Of a stretch of 64,000 bases of DNA, positions 18,543 to 26,842 are shown piece by piece. This DNA comes from CALAMC01 sp964459465 (lineage in GTDB: Bacteria; Zixibacteria; MSB-5A5; GN15; PGXB01). Where the stretch lies: NCBI GenBank assembly GCA_964459465.1, contig CAYWLR010000004.1:62001-126000 (forward strand). The letters are read 5' to 3'. The translations under genes were made by a program, and so were the position numbers. Position 1 is the stretch's first letter. Each line of letters begins with the position of its first letter. Below the pieces are notes generated by a model. The model searched no databases, had not been told where the DNA came from, and saw only the letters and a list, made by a program, of their open reading frames with translations.

Positions 18543-19255
18543 GACGTCATCCTGCGGGCATTCTTAAAACCGTTGCCCGTTATTTCTTCTTTCTCAATAA
18601 CACCGTCGCGAATATGCAGAACCCGCTCCGAAAACGACGCCACTTCATGATCATGCGTGACCACTATGATGGTATTACCCATCTTGTTTAATTGCGACAG
18701 CAGGTCCATAATCTCCGTGCTGGTTTTACTGTCCAGATTGCCGGTCGGTTCGTCGGCAAGAATAAGTGATGGTTCGTTGACCAGCGCCCGGGCGATGGCC
18801 ACCCGCTGACGCTGCCCGCCCGAAAGCTCGTTGGGCTTGTGGGTCATGCGGTCGGTCAGATCGACCTGACTGATGGCCTTTTTAGCCATTTGCTCCCTGA
18901 TTTCACGCGAGCGCCCGCTGTATATCAGCGGCAGTTCGACATTGTGCAGCGCCGTTGCCCGTGGCAGAAGATTGAATGTTTGAAATACAAACCCGATCTC
19001 TTTGTTACGAATATGAGCCAGTTCGTCATCGGTCATGTCGCTTACCAAACGGCCATTCAAGTGATATGTGCCCTTGGTCGGTGTATCCAGACAACCAATC
19101 AGATTCATCAGCGTCGATTTGCCGGACCCGGAGGGACCCATAATGGCCACGTATTCACCCTTTTCGATAATCAGGCTGACCCCGCGCAGGGCGTGGACCT
19201 GAACCGACCCCATTTCGAAGGTTTTCCACAGGTCTTTGGTATCTATAAGGGCCAT
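18539..19255 (-). CDS. ABC transporter ATP-binding protein (LolD/MacB type)
   Basis: 238 residues with all ATPase motifs: Walker A GPSGSGKST, Q-loop FVFQTFNLLP, signature LSGGQRQRVAIARAL, Walker B LILADEPTG and the His switch VVTHDHE. The sequence type belongs to the MacB/LolD/FtsE group, which drives mechanotransmission-type permeases. It is the only ATPase for three permease genes in this operon. Its start overlaps the adaptor stop by one base (TAATG), and its stop overlaps the next permease start. Confidence 0.93.
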   Translation of the reverse strand: MALIDTKDLWKTFEMGSVQVHALRGVSLIIEKGEYVAIMGPSGSGKSTLMNLIGCLDTPTKGTYHLNGRLVSDMTDDELAHIRNKEIGFVFQTFNLLPRATALHNVELPLIYSGRSREIREQMAKKAISQVDLTDRMTHKPNELSGGQRQRVAIARALVNEPSLILADEPTGNLDSKTSTEIMDLLSQLNKMGNTIIVVTHDHEVASFSERVLHIRDGVIEKEEITGNGFKNARRMTS

Positions 19256-20562
19256 TATGACTCATTCCCCTTATTTGCTTGCTCGACTTTTACATCATCA
19301 CCGTTTTTAAGAGTCCGAAGCGTCCGGAAGGGACCAACCACAACCTCGCTCCCCTCTTCGAGCCCGGTAACGATTTCAATATTCTTCTGATCGGCGATAC
19401 CGGTTTCCACGGGAACGAATTTGACCTTACCATCCTTTATGACAAACACGCCCTTGACGTCTTTTTTCTTTTTGTCGGGACTCTTCATTATCGTCGTATC
19501 ATTGGACTCTGTTGTCGCGGCATGGGCGGTCTCAATCAGGCCGCCCGATGAGGAATCATCCTTGGTTATCTGCATCGAATCGGCATCCAGAGACCGCATT
19601 ACTATGGCGCTGTACGGAACGCAGAGAGCCTTTTCTCTGGAATTGGTGATAATATCAACCGTGGCCGACATACCCGGCTTGATGGCCACGTCAGCATCCT
19701 TGAACAATACCTTCACTTTGAAATTGGTGGATTGTTCGGTCGAGCCCAGATTGGCCACTACAGCAGTATTGCCGATTTCTACCACTTCGCCGGCAAAAAC
19801 CGTATCCGGGAAAGCATCGACTTCGATATTGGCCTTCTGTCCTCTTCTTACCTTATTTATTTCCGTTTCGTCGACGTCCACCTCGACTTCAAACACCGAC
19901 AAATTGGAAATTGTCATAAGGGTTTTACCGGTCGAATACACCGTCTGGGCCGCCGCGATTTCTCCCACTTCGGCGTCAAGATATGTTATTACCCCGTTCA
20001 TCGGCGAAAGAATCTTGGTCTTGCTAAGATAATCTTCGGCCTTTTCAAACATGGACCGCGCCTGCTTCGTGGAACTGACCATGGCCTCATAACTGAACCG
20101 GGAATTGTCATACTTGTACTGGGCCAGTTCGAATTCCGTGTCCGATGTCAAACCGTTTTCATATAATTGCTTCTGACGTCGGAACTCCTGTTCGGCCTGT
20201 TGCAAACCTGATTTGGCCGCCTCGGTCCGGGCCTGGATTTCATCCAGCGAAAACCGGGTCTGCTCCAGATCCTTCTGCAGTTGAACCGTGTCGAGGACGA
20301 CCAGAATATCCCCCCGGCTGACCGACTGACCTTCCTTGACCGGAAGATATATAATTTCGGCGGTTACTTCGGACGTTATATTAACCCGCGTTTGCGGCTG
20401 AATGTACCCGGAGGCCGACACCTCCTCCACTATTTCCTGCAGTTTGGCATGTTCGGCATTGACCGGCATACCCTTCTTGCCGCCTGAAAGGATATTGGCG
20501 ACAACTATCAGGATGACCGCCAGACCTCCGATAATAAACAGTAGTTTTTTCTTCTTTTTCAT
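19255..20562 (-). CDS. Periplasmic adaptor (MacA/HlyD family membrane fusion protein)
   Basis: 435 residues: a lysine-rich start and one N-terminal helix (LLFIIGGLAVILIVVANIL), a biotinyl-lipoyl-like strand pair (YIQPQTRVNITSEV, LPVKEGQSVSRGDILVVLD), an alpha-helical hairpin (about 85-165), a beta-barrel (KANIEVDAFPDTVFAGEV) and a C-terminal membrane-proximal domain (VETGIADQKNIEIVTGLEEG). It would bridge the inner-membrane permease and the TolC-like channel. An unusual Ser/Asp/Lys-rich insertion sits at about 325-370 between the barrel and the last domain. Confidence 0.9.
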   Translation of the reverse strand: MKKKKKLLFIIGGLAVILIVVANILSGGKKGMPVNAEHAKLQEIVEEVSASGYIQPQTRVNITSEVTAEIIYLPVKEGQSVSRGDILVVLDTVQLQKDLEQTRFSLDEIQARTEAAKSGLQQAEQEFRRQKQLYENGLTSDTEFELAQYKYDNSRFSYEAMVSSTKQARSMFEKAEDYLSKTKILSPMNGVITYLDAEVGEIAAAQTVYSTGKTLMTISNLSVFEVEVDVDETEINKVRRGQKANIEVDAFPDTVFAGEVVEIGNTAVVANLGSTEQSTNFKVKVLFKDADVAIKPGMSATVDIITNSREKALCVPYSAIVMRSLDADSMQITKDDSSSGGLIETAHAATTESNDTTIMKSPDKKKKDVKGVFVIKDGKVKFVPVETGIADQKNIEIVTGLEEGSEVVVGPFRTLRTLKNGDDVKVEQANKGNES

Positions 20563-20589
20563 CTTGCGACACCTTTTGCTAGTTACCCG

Positions 20590-21930
20590 TTATCTTATAC
20601 CCATAGCATTTTCAAGCGTAGCTATGGCCAAATTGTGATCAAAAATGGCATTGATATGGCTGTTTTGGGCGTTGACAAGACTGACTTGAGCATCCAGAAC
20701 GTCAAGAATTGACGCCGCCCCAAGATTGTACTTCTCCTGCGTTATGGCCATGTCCTCTTCCGCCGACGCCACAACTTCCTGGGCGACCTTTAGCGCCTCG
20801 ATCGATCTTTGAATATCCAGGTACGCCGTCTTGATTTCGAGCTCTACTCCCGTTCGGACATAATAATAATCCGCCCGGGCGTTATTTAAAGTAGCCTTCG
20901 ACCGGGCGATATCACTCTTCCGGCTGAAACCTTCAAAGATGGGAAGACTTAACGATGTCGTAAGCGACCAGACACCGTTTTTGCCGTCAAAGCCCGAAAC
21001 GTCGTCCCAGCGATTGCCGGACCAATTGCGCGACCCCGAAACATTGATGCTGGGCAAAAACCGGCCATATGTCGAACGGACATCATATTTGGCGGCACGT
21101 ACATTCTGTTCATAGGCCAGCAAGCCGGGATGATTCGCCATGCCGAATTTCACCGCCTCCATTTCATCACCTTCATATTCACGAGGAGTGTAGGTCGGCG
21201 AAAACTCCACGTTGGATTTGGGATCAAGCCCGATCAATTGCGACAGCGTCGCCTGGGCGACCTTGAGCTGATTTTCGGCGTCGATCAAATCAAGCTTATC
21301 ATTGCCGTATTGTACCTGCGCCTTGAGGACGTCGGATTTTGACGCCGATCCAACCTCATACTTTGACGAGGCCAGTCGATGCTGCTGCTCCCCGCGCTTG
21401 ACGGCTTCTTCTCGTATTTTCTTGAGTTCGATCGCACGCAGGTATGCAAAATAGGTGGTCTTGACTTTCAGAATCATTCTTTGTTCAGTTTCCTCGAGGC
21501 TGTATTCAGAAATCTTTTTGTCCGCTTTGGCACCCATATAATTATGGATATTTCTGAAACCGTTAAAAACCGTCCAATTGGCCGAAAAACCCATACTGTA
21601 TGATTTGGAAAAACCGTCGTCTATCGTCGTATCCGTGAAAAATTCCTCGGTGATGGGATTATATACCAGGCCGATCAGTGTATCTTCCGCCCGGTCCGAC
21701 TGCGATGCACTCGCTCCGAAGCTTAACGTCGGCAGAAAGGATCCTGCCGTTTGCCACAGTGTTCCATTGGCCGTGCTAAGATTTCCCCTCGCCCGAATCA
21801 CGTCCTGGTGATTCCTCAATGCCAGTCCAATGCAATCATCAAGTGTCAGTACTTGAGCGTCGGCCCAGGCGGGGATGAAAAACAATATGCCTGTCAGCAA
21901 CAAAAGTAACCCGATCGATAATCGCTTCAT
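20590..21930 (-). CDS. TolC-family outer-membrane efflux protein
   Basis: 446 residues from the ATG at 21930, with AGGAG 8 bases upstream and a good signal peptide (MKRLSIGLLLLLTGILFFIPAWADA). Two tandem outer-membrane efflux repeats follow, each with the LTLDDCIGLALRNH or EIKTAYLDIQRS-type helices and ALRN/LNDQ-like patterns; the motif EKYNLGAASILDVLDAQ near the end is typical of the family. Forms the trimeric channel for the MacAB-like system. An ATG at 22074 in the same frame also has a ribosome site (GAGG, 7 bases away) and would add 48 residues ahead of the signal peptide. Confidence 0.9.
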   Translation of the reverse strand: MKRLSIGLLLLLTGILFFIPAWADAQVLTLDDCIGLALRNHQDVIRARGNLSTANGTLWQTAGSFLPTLSFGASASQSDRAEDTLIGLVYNPITEEFFTDTTIDDGFSKSYSMGFSANWTVFNGFRNIHNYMGAKADKKISEYSLEETEQRMILKVKTTYFAYLRAIELKKIREEAVKRGEQQHRLASSKYEVGSASKSDVLKAQVQYGNDKLDLIDAENQLKVAQATLSQLIGLDPKSNVEFSPTYTPREYEGDEMEAVKFGMANHPGLLAYEQNVRAAKYDVRSTYGRFLPSINVSGSRNWSGNRWDDVSGFDGKNGVWSLTTSLSLPIFEGFSRKSDIARSKATLNNARADYYYVRTGVELEIKTAYLDIQRSIEALKVAQEVVASAEEDMAITQEKYNLGAASILDVLDAQVSLVNAQNSHINAIFDHNLAIATLENAMGIR

Positions 21931-22277
21931 CGATTTTTCTCCTGTTATTTTGAATATCCTATTATCAGTATGATAACGACCCCGAGCGGCCTTATTGCAT
22001 GCCCCGAACGACCCGTAATCGGCACTGCTCGATATGTCTGACCCCGGCGGTAAAGGGTAATAATTGTTGTCCATATTTTTACCTCATGTAAATTAGACGA
22101 CCGACTTCAATAAAAGTTGCGGTTCTGAATGATTATACCGGTCATATATAAAATTATTCACAAAAATAATAAACGCCGGCCATTTTGTAAATCGTGTTTA
22201 TGACAATCGCAAATCAATAAAAGACTAATTTATGGATTTCCCCGGCTAAGGCCGTGGTGTTATGCCTTCGACCGCAT
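21931..22277 (-). promoter_or_regulatory. Upstream region of the efflux operon
   Basis: About 350 bases without a firm gene. It holds a TATAAT on the minus strand (22132-22137) without a clear -35 box, the second in-frame start at 22074 with its own ribosome site, and AT-rich sequence above it. Nothing resembling a known riboswitch or repeat was recognised. Confidence 0.4.
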
Positions 22278-22308
22278 AAAAAAGGCCGGCAAATTCCGCC
22301 GGCCTTTT
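22278..22308 (-). terminator. Intrinsic terminator of the lipoprotein gene
   Basis: On the minus strand AAGGCCGGC pairs with GCCGGCCTT around a 7-base loop and is followed by a T run, 19 bases after the stop of the lipoprotein gene at 22327. Confidence 0.85.
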
Positions 22309-22326
22309 CATCACTGTTTTTTGTTC

Positions 22327-24054
22327 CTATTTCACCGCAATCTTCAATGATATGGTTGGCATCCCGTACCCAACATTCGTGGTATGATATAAATTAAACA
22401 TCTCGAAATTGGCGTTCGAATGCGCCACCGTCTGCGAAATCGCCCCATAGCTGGGAAAACTCCGCGTAAACAGAACCAGCGGGAAGTTGGTATCAGGATC
22501 CCAGTAATTGTCCGGCTCAACCGTGATAAACACGCGTCCCTGCGGCGCCGTCTGTCCCGGAAGAATAAAACTAAGCGGACTGCCGCCGGGTAAATTGCTC
22601 AAAAAGTCTTCCCCCGGAAAAGGCGGAACCCGGCTCATATTCGGACTCGCGTGCGGATTTCTTTGCGTATAGGGGTTTTCAATATCCGGCATATCAAACC
22701 GATAAAACGAACCTGTCGAAACCACTCCGGCATCGGATGGGTCAAGGTATAATTGCATCGACGGAGCCGTCCAGGCCGGCTTGGTCAGCGTTCCGAACTG
22801 CTCCGGATTAACCCGCGGCGATAAAACCCAACCTCGATAATGCCACCCGGTACCCGTCAAATCGGGCGTCGTTTCGGTATCAAATCCGGTCAGAAAACGA
22901 TCCACACGTATGATTCTACTGGTTCTTGTATATTGAGTGTATTGCAGGTGTTTAAAATTTCTAAAAGGCCCCACAGTAACCGTTACCGGAATTTCGAATA
23001 CAATCCGAACCGTATCTATGCGATTGGTATTGCTTATGTTTACCGGCGTAGCAACCCAGTCGAATGTACACCGGTTATACTGTATCGTGTCGAGATAGGC
23101 CGTATCGCGGTCATTATTATAGGGAGCTCCCGACCAAAGGAGGGTGTCTTTTACGTTTACATCCAGATTACAAAATCCAATTGTATCCAGAGTATTCACC
23201 ACTATCCAGTCATATTGAATACCCTGGCTTATGACTTCGTTCCGGCTGTAACCGACCGAATCGATGCAATCATCATTTATATCCGTAGCCGTGCAAACGA
23301 AATAGGTGACGTCCAGTTCACCCAGAGAATCCACGCGGAAGAAATCATAATCGTCAGGGGATGTTATCTGGTTGCGGGGGACGAAGGTCGAGTCGATACA
23401 CTTGGGTCCGTCATACTCATTGCATATCCAATACAAGGTATCATATCCCTTGACCCGCGGGTCGGATTGGGCAGTCGTGCTTCTTACGTTGGTCGTATCC
23501 CATACCACAACAGAATCATAAATGTACAAAGCAAACCAGACACCGCTGGCTTCATTGGTATTGGAATTGCCGTCGGTCGGCGTTTCCATGCAGAAAAATC
23601 CCTCGCCCTCCCACAGCTTCAGCGGGAAAACCATGGTCATGGAATATGCCGATGGATCGACAATGGTATCCATCAGCATTACCGGACCCATCGACGCCGT
23701 ATCGAACGAAGAGCGGTCCTCAATCGACAGGGCAACGAACCGGTACAAGGGGTCGAGAACATTTATATTCGTTTCCCATACGTTTTCGATGGCATTTCCC
23801 AGAGTATCACGGAATTTATATAATTCCCTGTCCCAGCCGAAAATGTCGATAAATGTTGCCCGGTCAAGAGTGTCTATAACCCAGAGGGCATAGGCATACC
23901 CGTCGGGAGGATTAAACAAACGCACAGGGTTCAGGGTTAGGGTGGTGGCGGAGGCGGGAGCGACAACATCACTTGATTGTTCACATCCGGATATTACGCT
24001 CACAATAATGGCAATTAAGACCACGCAAAACAAGCGGTTAAGTCGCCCGTTCAT
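22327..24054 (-). CDS. Large lipoprotein of unknown function with an internal repeat
   Basis: 575 residues. The N-terminus has a lipoprotein signal ending VISGC with Cys24 as the acylated residue. The mature part is rich in Asp, Thr and Tyr, as in surface beta proteins. Two adjacent repeats of about 43 residues (208-250 and 251-293) share a Cys, seven or eight residues, then CIDS, then RN-(Q/E)-(I/V). I recognise no family. The gene is flanked by its own terminator and starts with AAGGGA upstream, so it appears monocistronic. Probably attached to the outer membrane. Confidence 0.75.
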   Translation of the reverse strand: MNGRLNRLFCVVLIAIIVSVISGCEQSSDVVAPASATTLTLNPVRLFNPPDGYAYALWVIDTLDRATFIDIFGWDRELYKFRDTLGNAIENVWETNINVLDPLYRFVALSIEDRSSFDTASMGPVMLMDTIVDPSAYSMTMVFPLKLWEGEGFFCMETPTDGNSNTNEASGVWFALYIYDSVVVWDTTNVRSTTAQSDPRVKGYDTLYWICNEYDGPKCIDSTFVPRNQITSPDDYDFFRVDSLGELDVTYFVCTATDINDDCIDSVGYSRNEVISQGIQYDWIVVNTLDTIGFCNLDVNVKDTLLWSGAPYNNDRDTAYLDTIQYNRCTFDWVATPVNISNTNRIDTVRIVFEIPVTVTVGPFRNFKHLQYTQYTRTSRIIRVDRFLTGFDTETTPDLTGTGWHYRGWVLSPRVNPEQFGTLTKPAWTAPSMQLYLDPSDAGVVSTGSFYRFDMPDIENPYTQRNPHASPNMSRVPPFPGEDFLSNLPGGSPLSFILPGQTAPQGRVFITVEPDNYWDPDTNFPLVLFTRSFPSYGAISQTVAHSNANFEMFNLYHTTNVGYGMPTISLKIAVK

Positions 24055-24254
24055 ACTCTCTTATCCCTTCCTATTAAGACTGTTTCTTTCCAAAATAATA
24101 TAGGATTATACTTTATCCGGGTGGCTTAGTCAAGCGTAAATTGGAGAATTTCAATAACTTCTTCCCCCCGGAAAACCTCCTTTATTTCTAAAGTTAAAAC
24201 GTTTTAAGACGATAATTAACTAAAAGAATCTATCTTTTCAGGGGAGAAACGGCT

Positions 24255-26405
24255 TTGAAAGTTTGTCCAAAATGCAATACTGAAAATATATTTGAGGGAG
24301 CCCAATTCTGTAAGAATTGCGGTGCCTCTCTCACCGAAAGTCTGTCGGAAAAACCCGAACCGGGTCCGGAAACACAGGCTTCCCAGGACGACGGCATGGA
24401 TTTTGTCGTTACCGAGCCGGGAGTCCCGACGACTCCTCAATTTTTAAAAACTCCGACCGAAGACTCCATCGAAATTGCCTCCAACGCCAGCCTCTTAAAT
24501 GACCGGCCGCTTGTTAACACCGAACAGGATTTCTCCGCCCCCGGAGTATCCGATAACAATCACTTAATCGGTGATTCCAGTCCCCATATCCCGATTCCGG
24601 AAGAAAACACCAAGGAAATAACGCAACCCCAATACGTTGACGCTGAACCCGTTCAAAACGGTCAGGTCGAACAACCCAAAAAGCTGTCGCAGGAAGAAGT
24701 GGCCAACCTGCGAAAGCAGTTATACGGCAGTGAACCGCCTCAAAAAACAGGCAAAGTTACCCCCCCGATTTTTCCCAATAATGTCATCGATCCCAAAAAA
24801 CTTAACGAACTCAAAGTGGACCCTGCTCCGCCCTCCTCGGCTGAACCCCAGAATTCCATACGCCCGATAGAAGACCCCGCCGCCAAACCGCACGTTGAGA
24901 TGGCCCCTCGCTCCCGTGGCGTAGCCTTTTTCCGCGGTAATTTCATCCAGCTCATCAGCAAACAGGCTCTCCACAGTGGCGATGAAATTACCGTCAACAA
25001 CCGGGCCTATGTCTTGAAACCGAAAAAAATCGGTCACAAAGCGGCCTTCATAGCCTTTGCCGCCGCACTGGTTATTATTCTGACAATTATCGGAACCCAA
25101 TTCGTCGGTCCAACCGTTTCCGGCGAGGGTGAAATCATTGGAGTCGTCCTTAACGAATATGGCCAGCCTTTCATGGAGGGTGCCCGCGTTTCGATTCCGT
25201 CGCTCAAAAAATCCACGACCAGCAACGCCCAGGGATTCTTCCGCTTTCACGATATCCCCACTGGGACCTATGAAATCGAATATGTGCTGGGAGACAGCTA
25301 CTGGGGAACTGAAAATGTAACCGTGGTTGAGGGACAATCAACTCTGTCAACATGCGCCAAATTGCAACCGATTCTGGCCGAAAAAAAAAAGGTAGATGAA
25401 TCGACCGGCGGCAAACAGGGACCGGCATCGTCGTCCAAAACTTCCGGAACCGATAAATCCGCCGATAATAAAACGGCCTCTGCGAACTCTTCCGGAAAAG
25501 GCTCCTCTTCAGGAAGCTCTTCCAATTATGGCAAAATTTCCCTGGTGGCCAATGTGCCCGAAGCCAGGTTGACGGTGGATGGCAATATTCAGGGTTCCGG
25601 CAATAATACTTATTCCCGTATTAATGCCGGGACGCATACGGTCACGGTCAGCAAGCCCGGCTATAAAGAATATTCACAAAAAGTTACCGTTGAGGCAGGC
25701 AAAACTCTTACCCTTAATGTCGATTTGGCCCGTCTGCAGGAATCGCCGGGCCAAAGCTTGGGCGCCGAAGATCATTATGAACTGGGTAAAGATGCCCTGG
25801 CCAAAGGCAATTTTGAAGCGGCCATAACCGATTTGACCGCATCGATAAATAAAAATCCGGGATATGCCCCGGCCTATATCAAACGCGCTGAAGCCTACAC
25901 CAATTCGGGCCGTTCTGTCTTGGCTATCGAGGATTACATCCGCGCCGGCGAAATCAGTCGTCTCGCCAAGCAAACCAAACAGGCCAAGGACGCGTTCAAT
26001 GCCGCCCTTAAACTGGATAAAAATAATCCGGTGGCCTGGGTCGGTTTGGCCGGAGTTAGATATGATGAAAACGATTTCCGACCGGCCTTGACCGATTATG
26101 AAACCGCTCTGGACAAAGATAAAACCTTCTACCCGGCTTTGTTCGGTGCCGGGATTTCCGCCTTTCGATTGGGCGATTATAAAAAGGCCGATAAATATTT
26201 CAAGCGGGCATATAAGGAAAATGGTAACGACCCTTATCTATATCAGTATATGATGCTAAATTCGTTTGCCAAAGATGACTTCAACAAGGTGCGCGAATTA
26301 TACGCTCAATACAAAACCATCGTCGGACCCGCCGAGCTGGCCGAATTCAAAGCCTCCTCGCGGTTCGCGCCCATCTTGAGAATCATTAACGAAGCCGAAC
26401 GCTGA
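24255..26405 (+). CDS. Zinc-ribbon membrane protein with carboxypeptidase-regulatory, PEGA and TPR domains
   Basis: 716 residues from TTG 24255, with AGGGGAG 8 bases upstream. Domains in order: a zinc ribbon (C4-x2-C7 ... C19-x2-C22), a long Pro/Glu-rich disordered stretch to about 230, a short folded part with VAFFRGNFIQLISKQAL, one membrane helix (about 262-282), a carboxypeptidase regulatory-like beta domain (about 290-365), a Ser/Lys linker, a PEGA domain (ARLTVDGNIQGSGNNTYSRI), and TPR repeats (about 503-716). The zinc ribbon would be cytoplasmic and the PEGA/TPR part periplasmic. This suggests a scaffold or sensor linking the two sides. The two-CW gene overlaps its stop. Confidence 0.82.
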   Translation: MKVCPKCNTENIFEGAQFCKNCGASLTESLSEKPEPGPETQASQDDGMDFVVTEPGVPTTPQFLKTPTEDSIEIASNASLLNDRPLVNTEQDFSAPGVSDNNHLIGDSSPHIPIPEENTKEITQPQYVDAEPVQNGQVEQPKKLSQEEVANLRKQLYGSEPPQKTGKVTPPIFPNNVIDPKKLNELKVDPAPPSSAEPQNSIRPIEDPAAKPHVEMAPRSRGVAFFRGNFIQLISKQALHSGDEITVNNRAYVLKPKKIGHKAAFIAFAAALVIILTIIGTQFVGPTVSGEGEIIGVVLNEYGQPFMEGARVSIPSLKKSTTSNAQGFFRFHDIPTGTYEIEYVLGDSYWGTENVTVVEGQSTLSTCAKLQPILAEKKKVDESTGGKQGPASSSKTSGTDKSADNKTASANSSGKGSSSGSSSNYGKISLVANVPEARLTVDGNIQGSGNNTYSRINAGTHTVTVSKPGYKEYSQKVTVEAGKTLTLNVDLARLQESPGQSLGAEDHYELGKDALAKGNFEAAITDLTASINKNPGYAPAYIKRAEAYTNSGRSVLAIEDYIRAGEISRLAKQTKQAKDAFNAALKLDKNNPVAWVGLAGVRYDENDFRPALTDYETALDKDKTFYPALFGAGISAFRLGDYKKADKYFKRAYKENGNDPYLYQYMMLNSFAKDDFNKVRELYAQYKTIVGPAELAEFKASSRFAPILRIINEAER

Positions 26406-26704
26406 TGACCGAAAAAAACAAGTTGAATTGCTGGGAATTCACCAATTGCGGCATGGAGCCGGGCGGCATTTTCGCTCGGGTTCATGGCCCCTGTCCTGTC
26501 GCCGCGGCATCGATGAAATTCGATGGCGTCAACGGCGGACGGGGCGGAGGACGTATCTGCTGGGAAATCATGCGGCGTGAGTCTTCGGCCATCCGCCATG
26601 AGTGTCGCTTTAATAGAATGCCCTGTCAGAAATGCAAGTTTTACATGCGCGTCGCCAGCGAAGAAGCCGTCACCCAACCGGCTGAAACGGAAACCGCCGT
26701 ATAA
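26405..26704 (+). CDS. Two-CW domain-containing protein
   Basis: 99 residues. It matches the small two-CW family, which has paired Cys-Trp motifs: LNCWEFTNCGMEP at the start and RICWEIMRRES in the middle, with further Cys in CPVAA, ECRFNRMPCQKCKFY. Eight Cys in under 70 residues suggest metal or iron-sulfur binding. Family function is unknown. The ATG overlaps the stop of the zinc-ribbon/TPR gene (TGATG), so it is translationally coupled to it. Confidence 0.8.
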   Translation: MTEKNKLNCWEFTNCGMEPGGIFARVHGPCPVAAASMKFDGVNGGRGGGRICWEIMRRESSAIRHECRFNRMPCQKCKFYMRVASEEAVTQPAETETAV

Positions 26705-26842
26705 TCCTTATTATGTCCTGATATTCTGAACATTTCTTTTTTTCATCCGTTTATCTACATAAACGATTGGACATTTATGGCCTTAATTATTAAATATTTA
26801 TTATTGGATAATTAAATGAGCATCGTCTGCATAGGAGGTTTG

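Noticed and set aside
22840..23823. 327-codon frame opposite the lipoprotein gene
   Set aside because: No start site or domain; the lipoprotein has a signal peptide, ribosome site and terminator.
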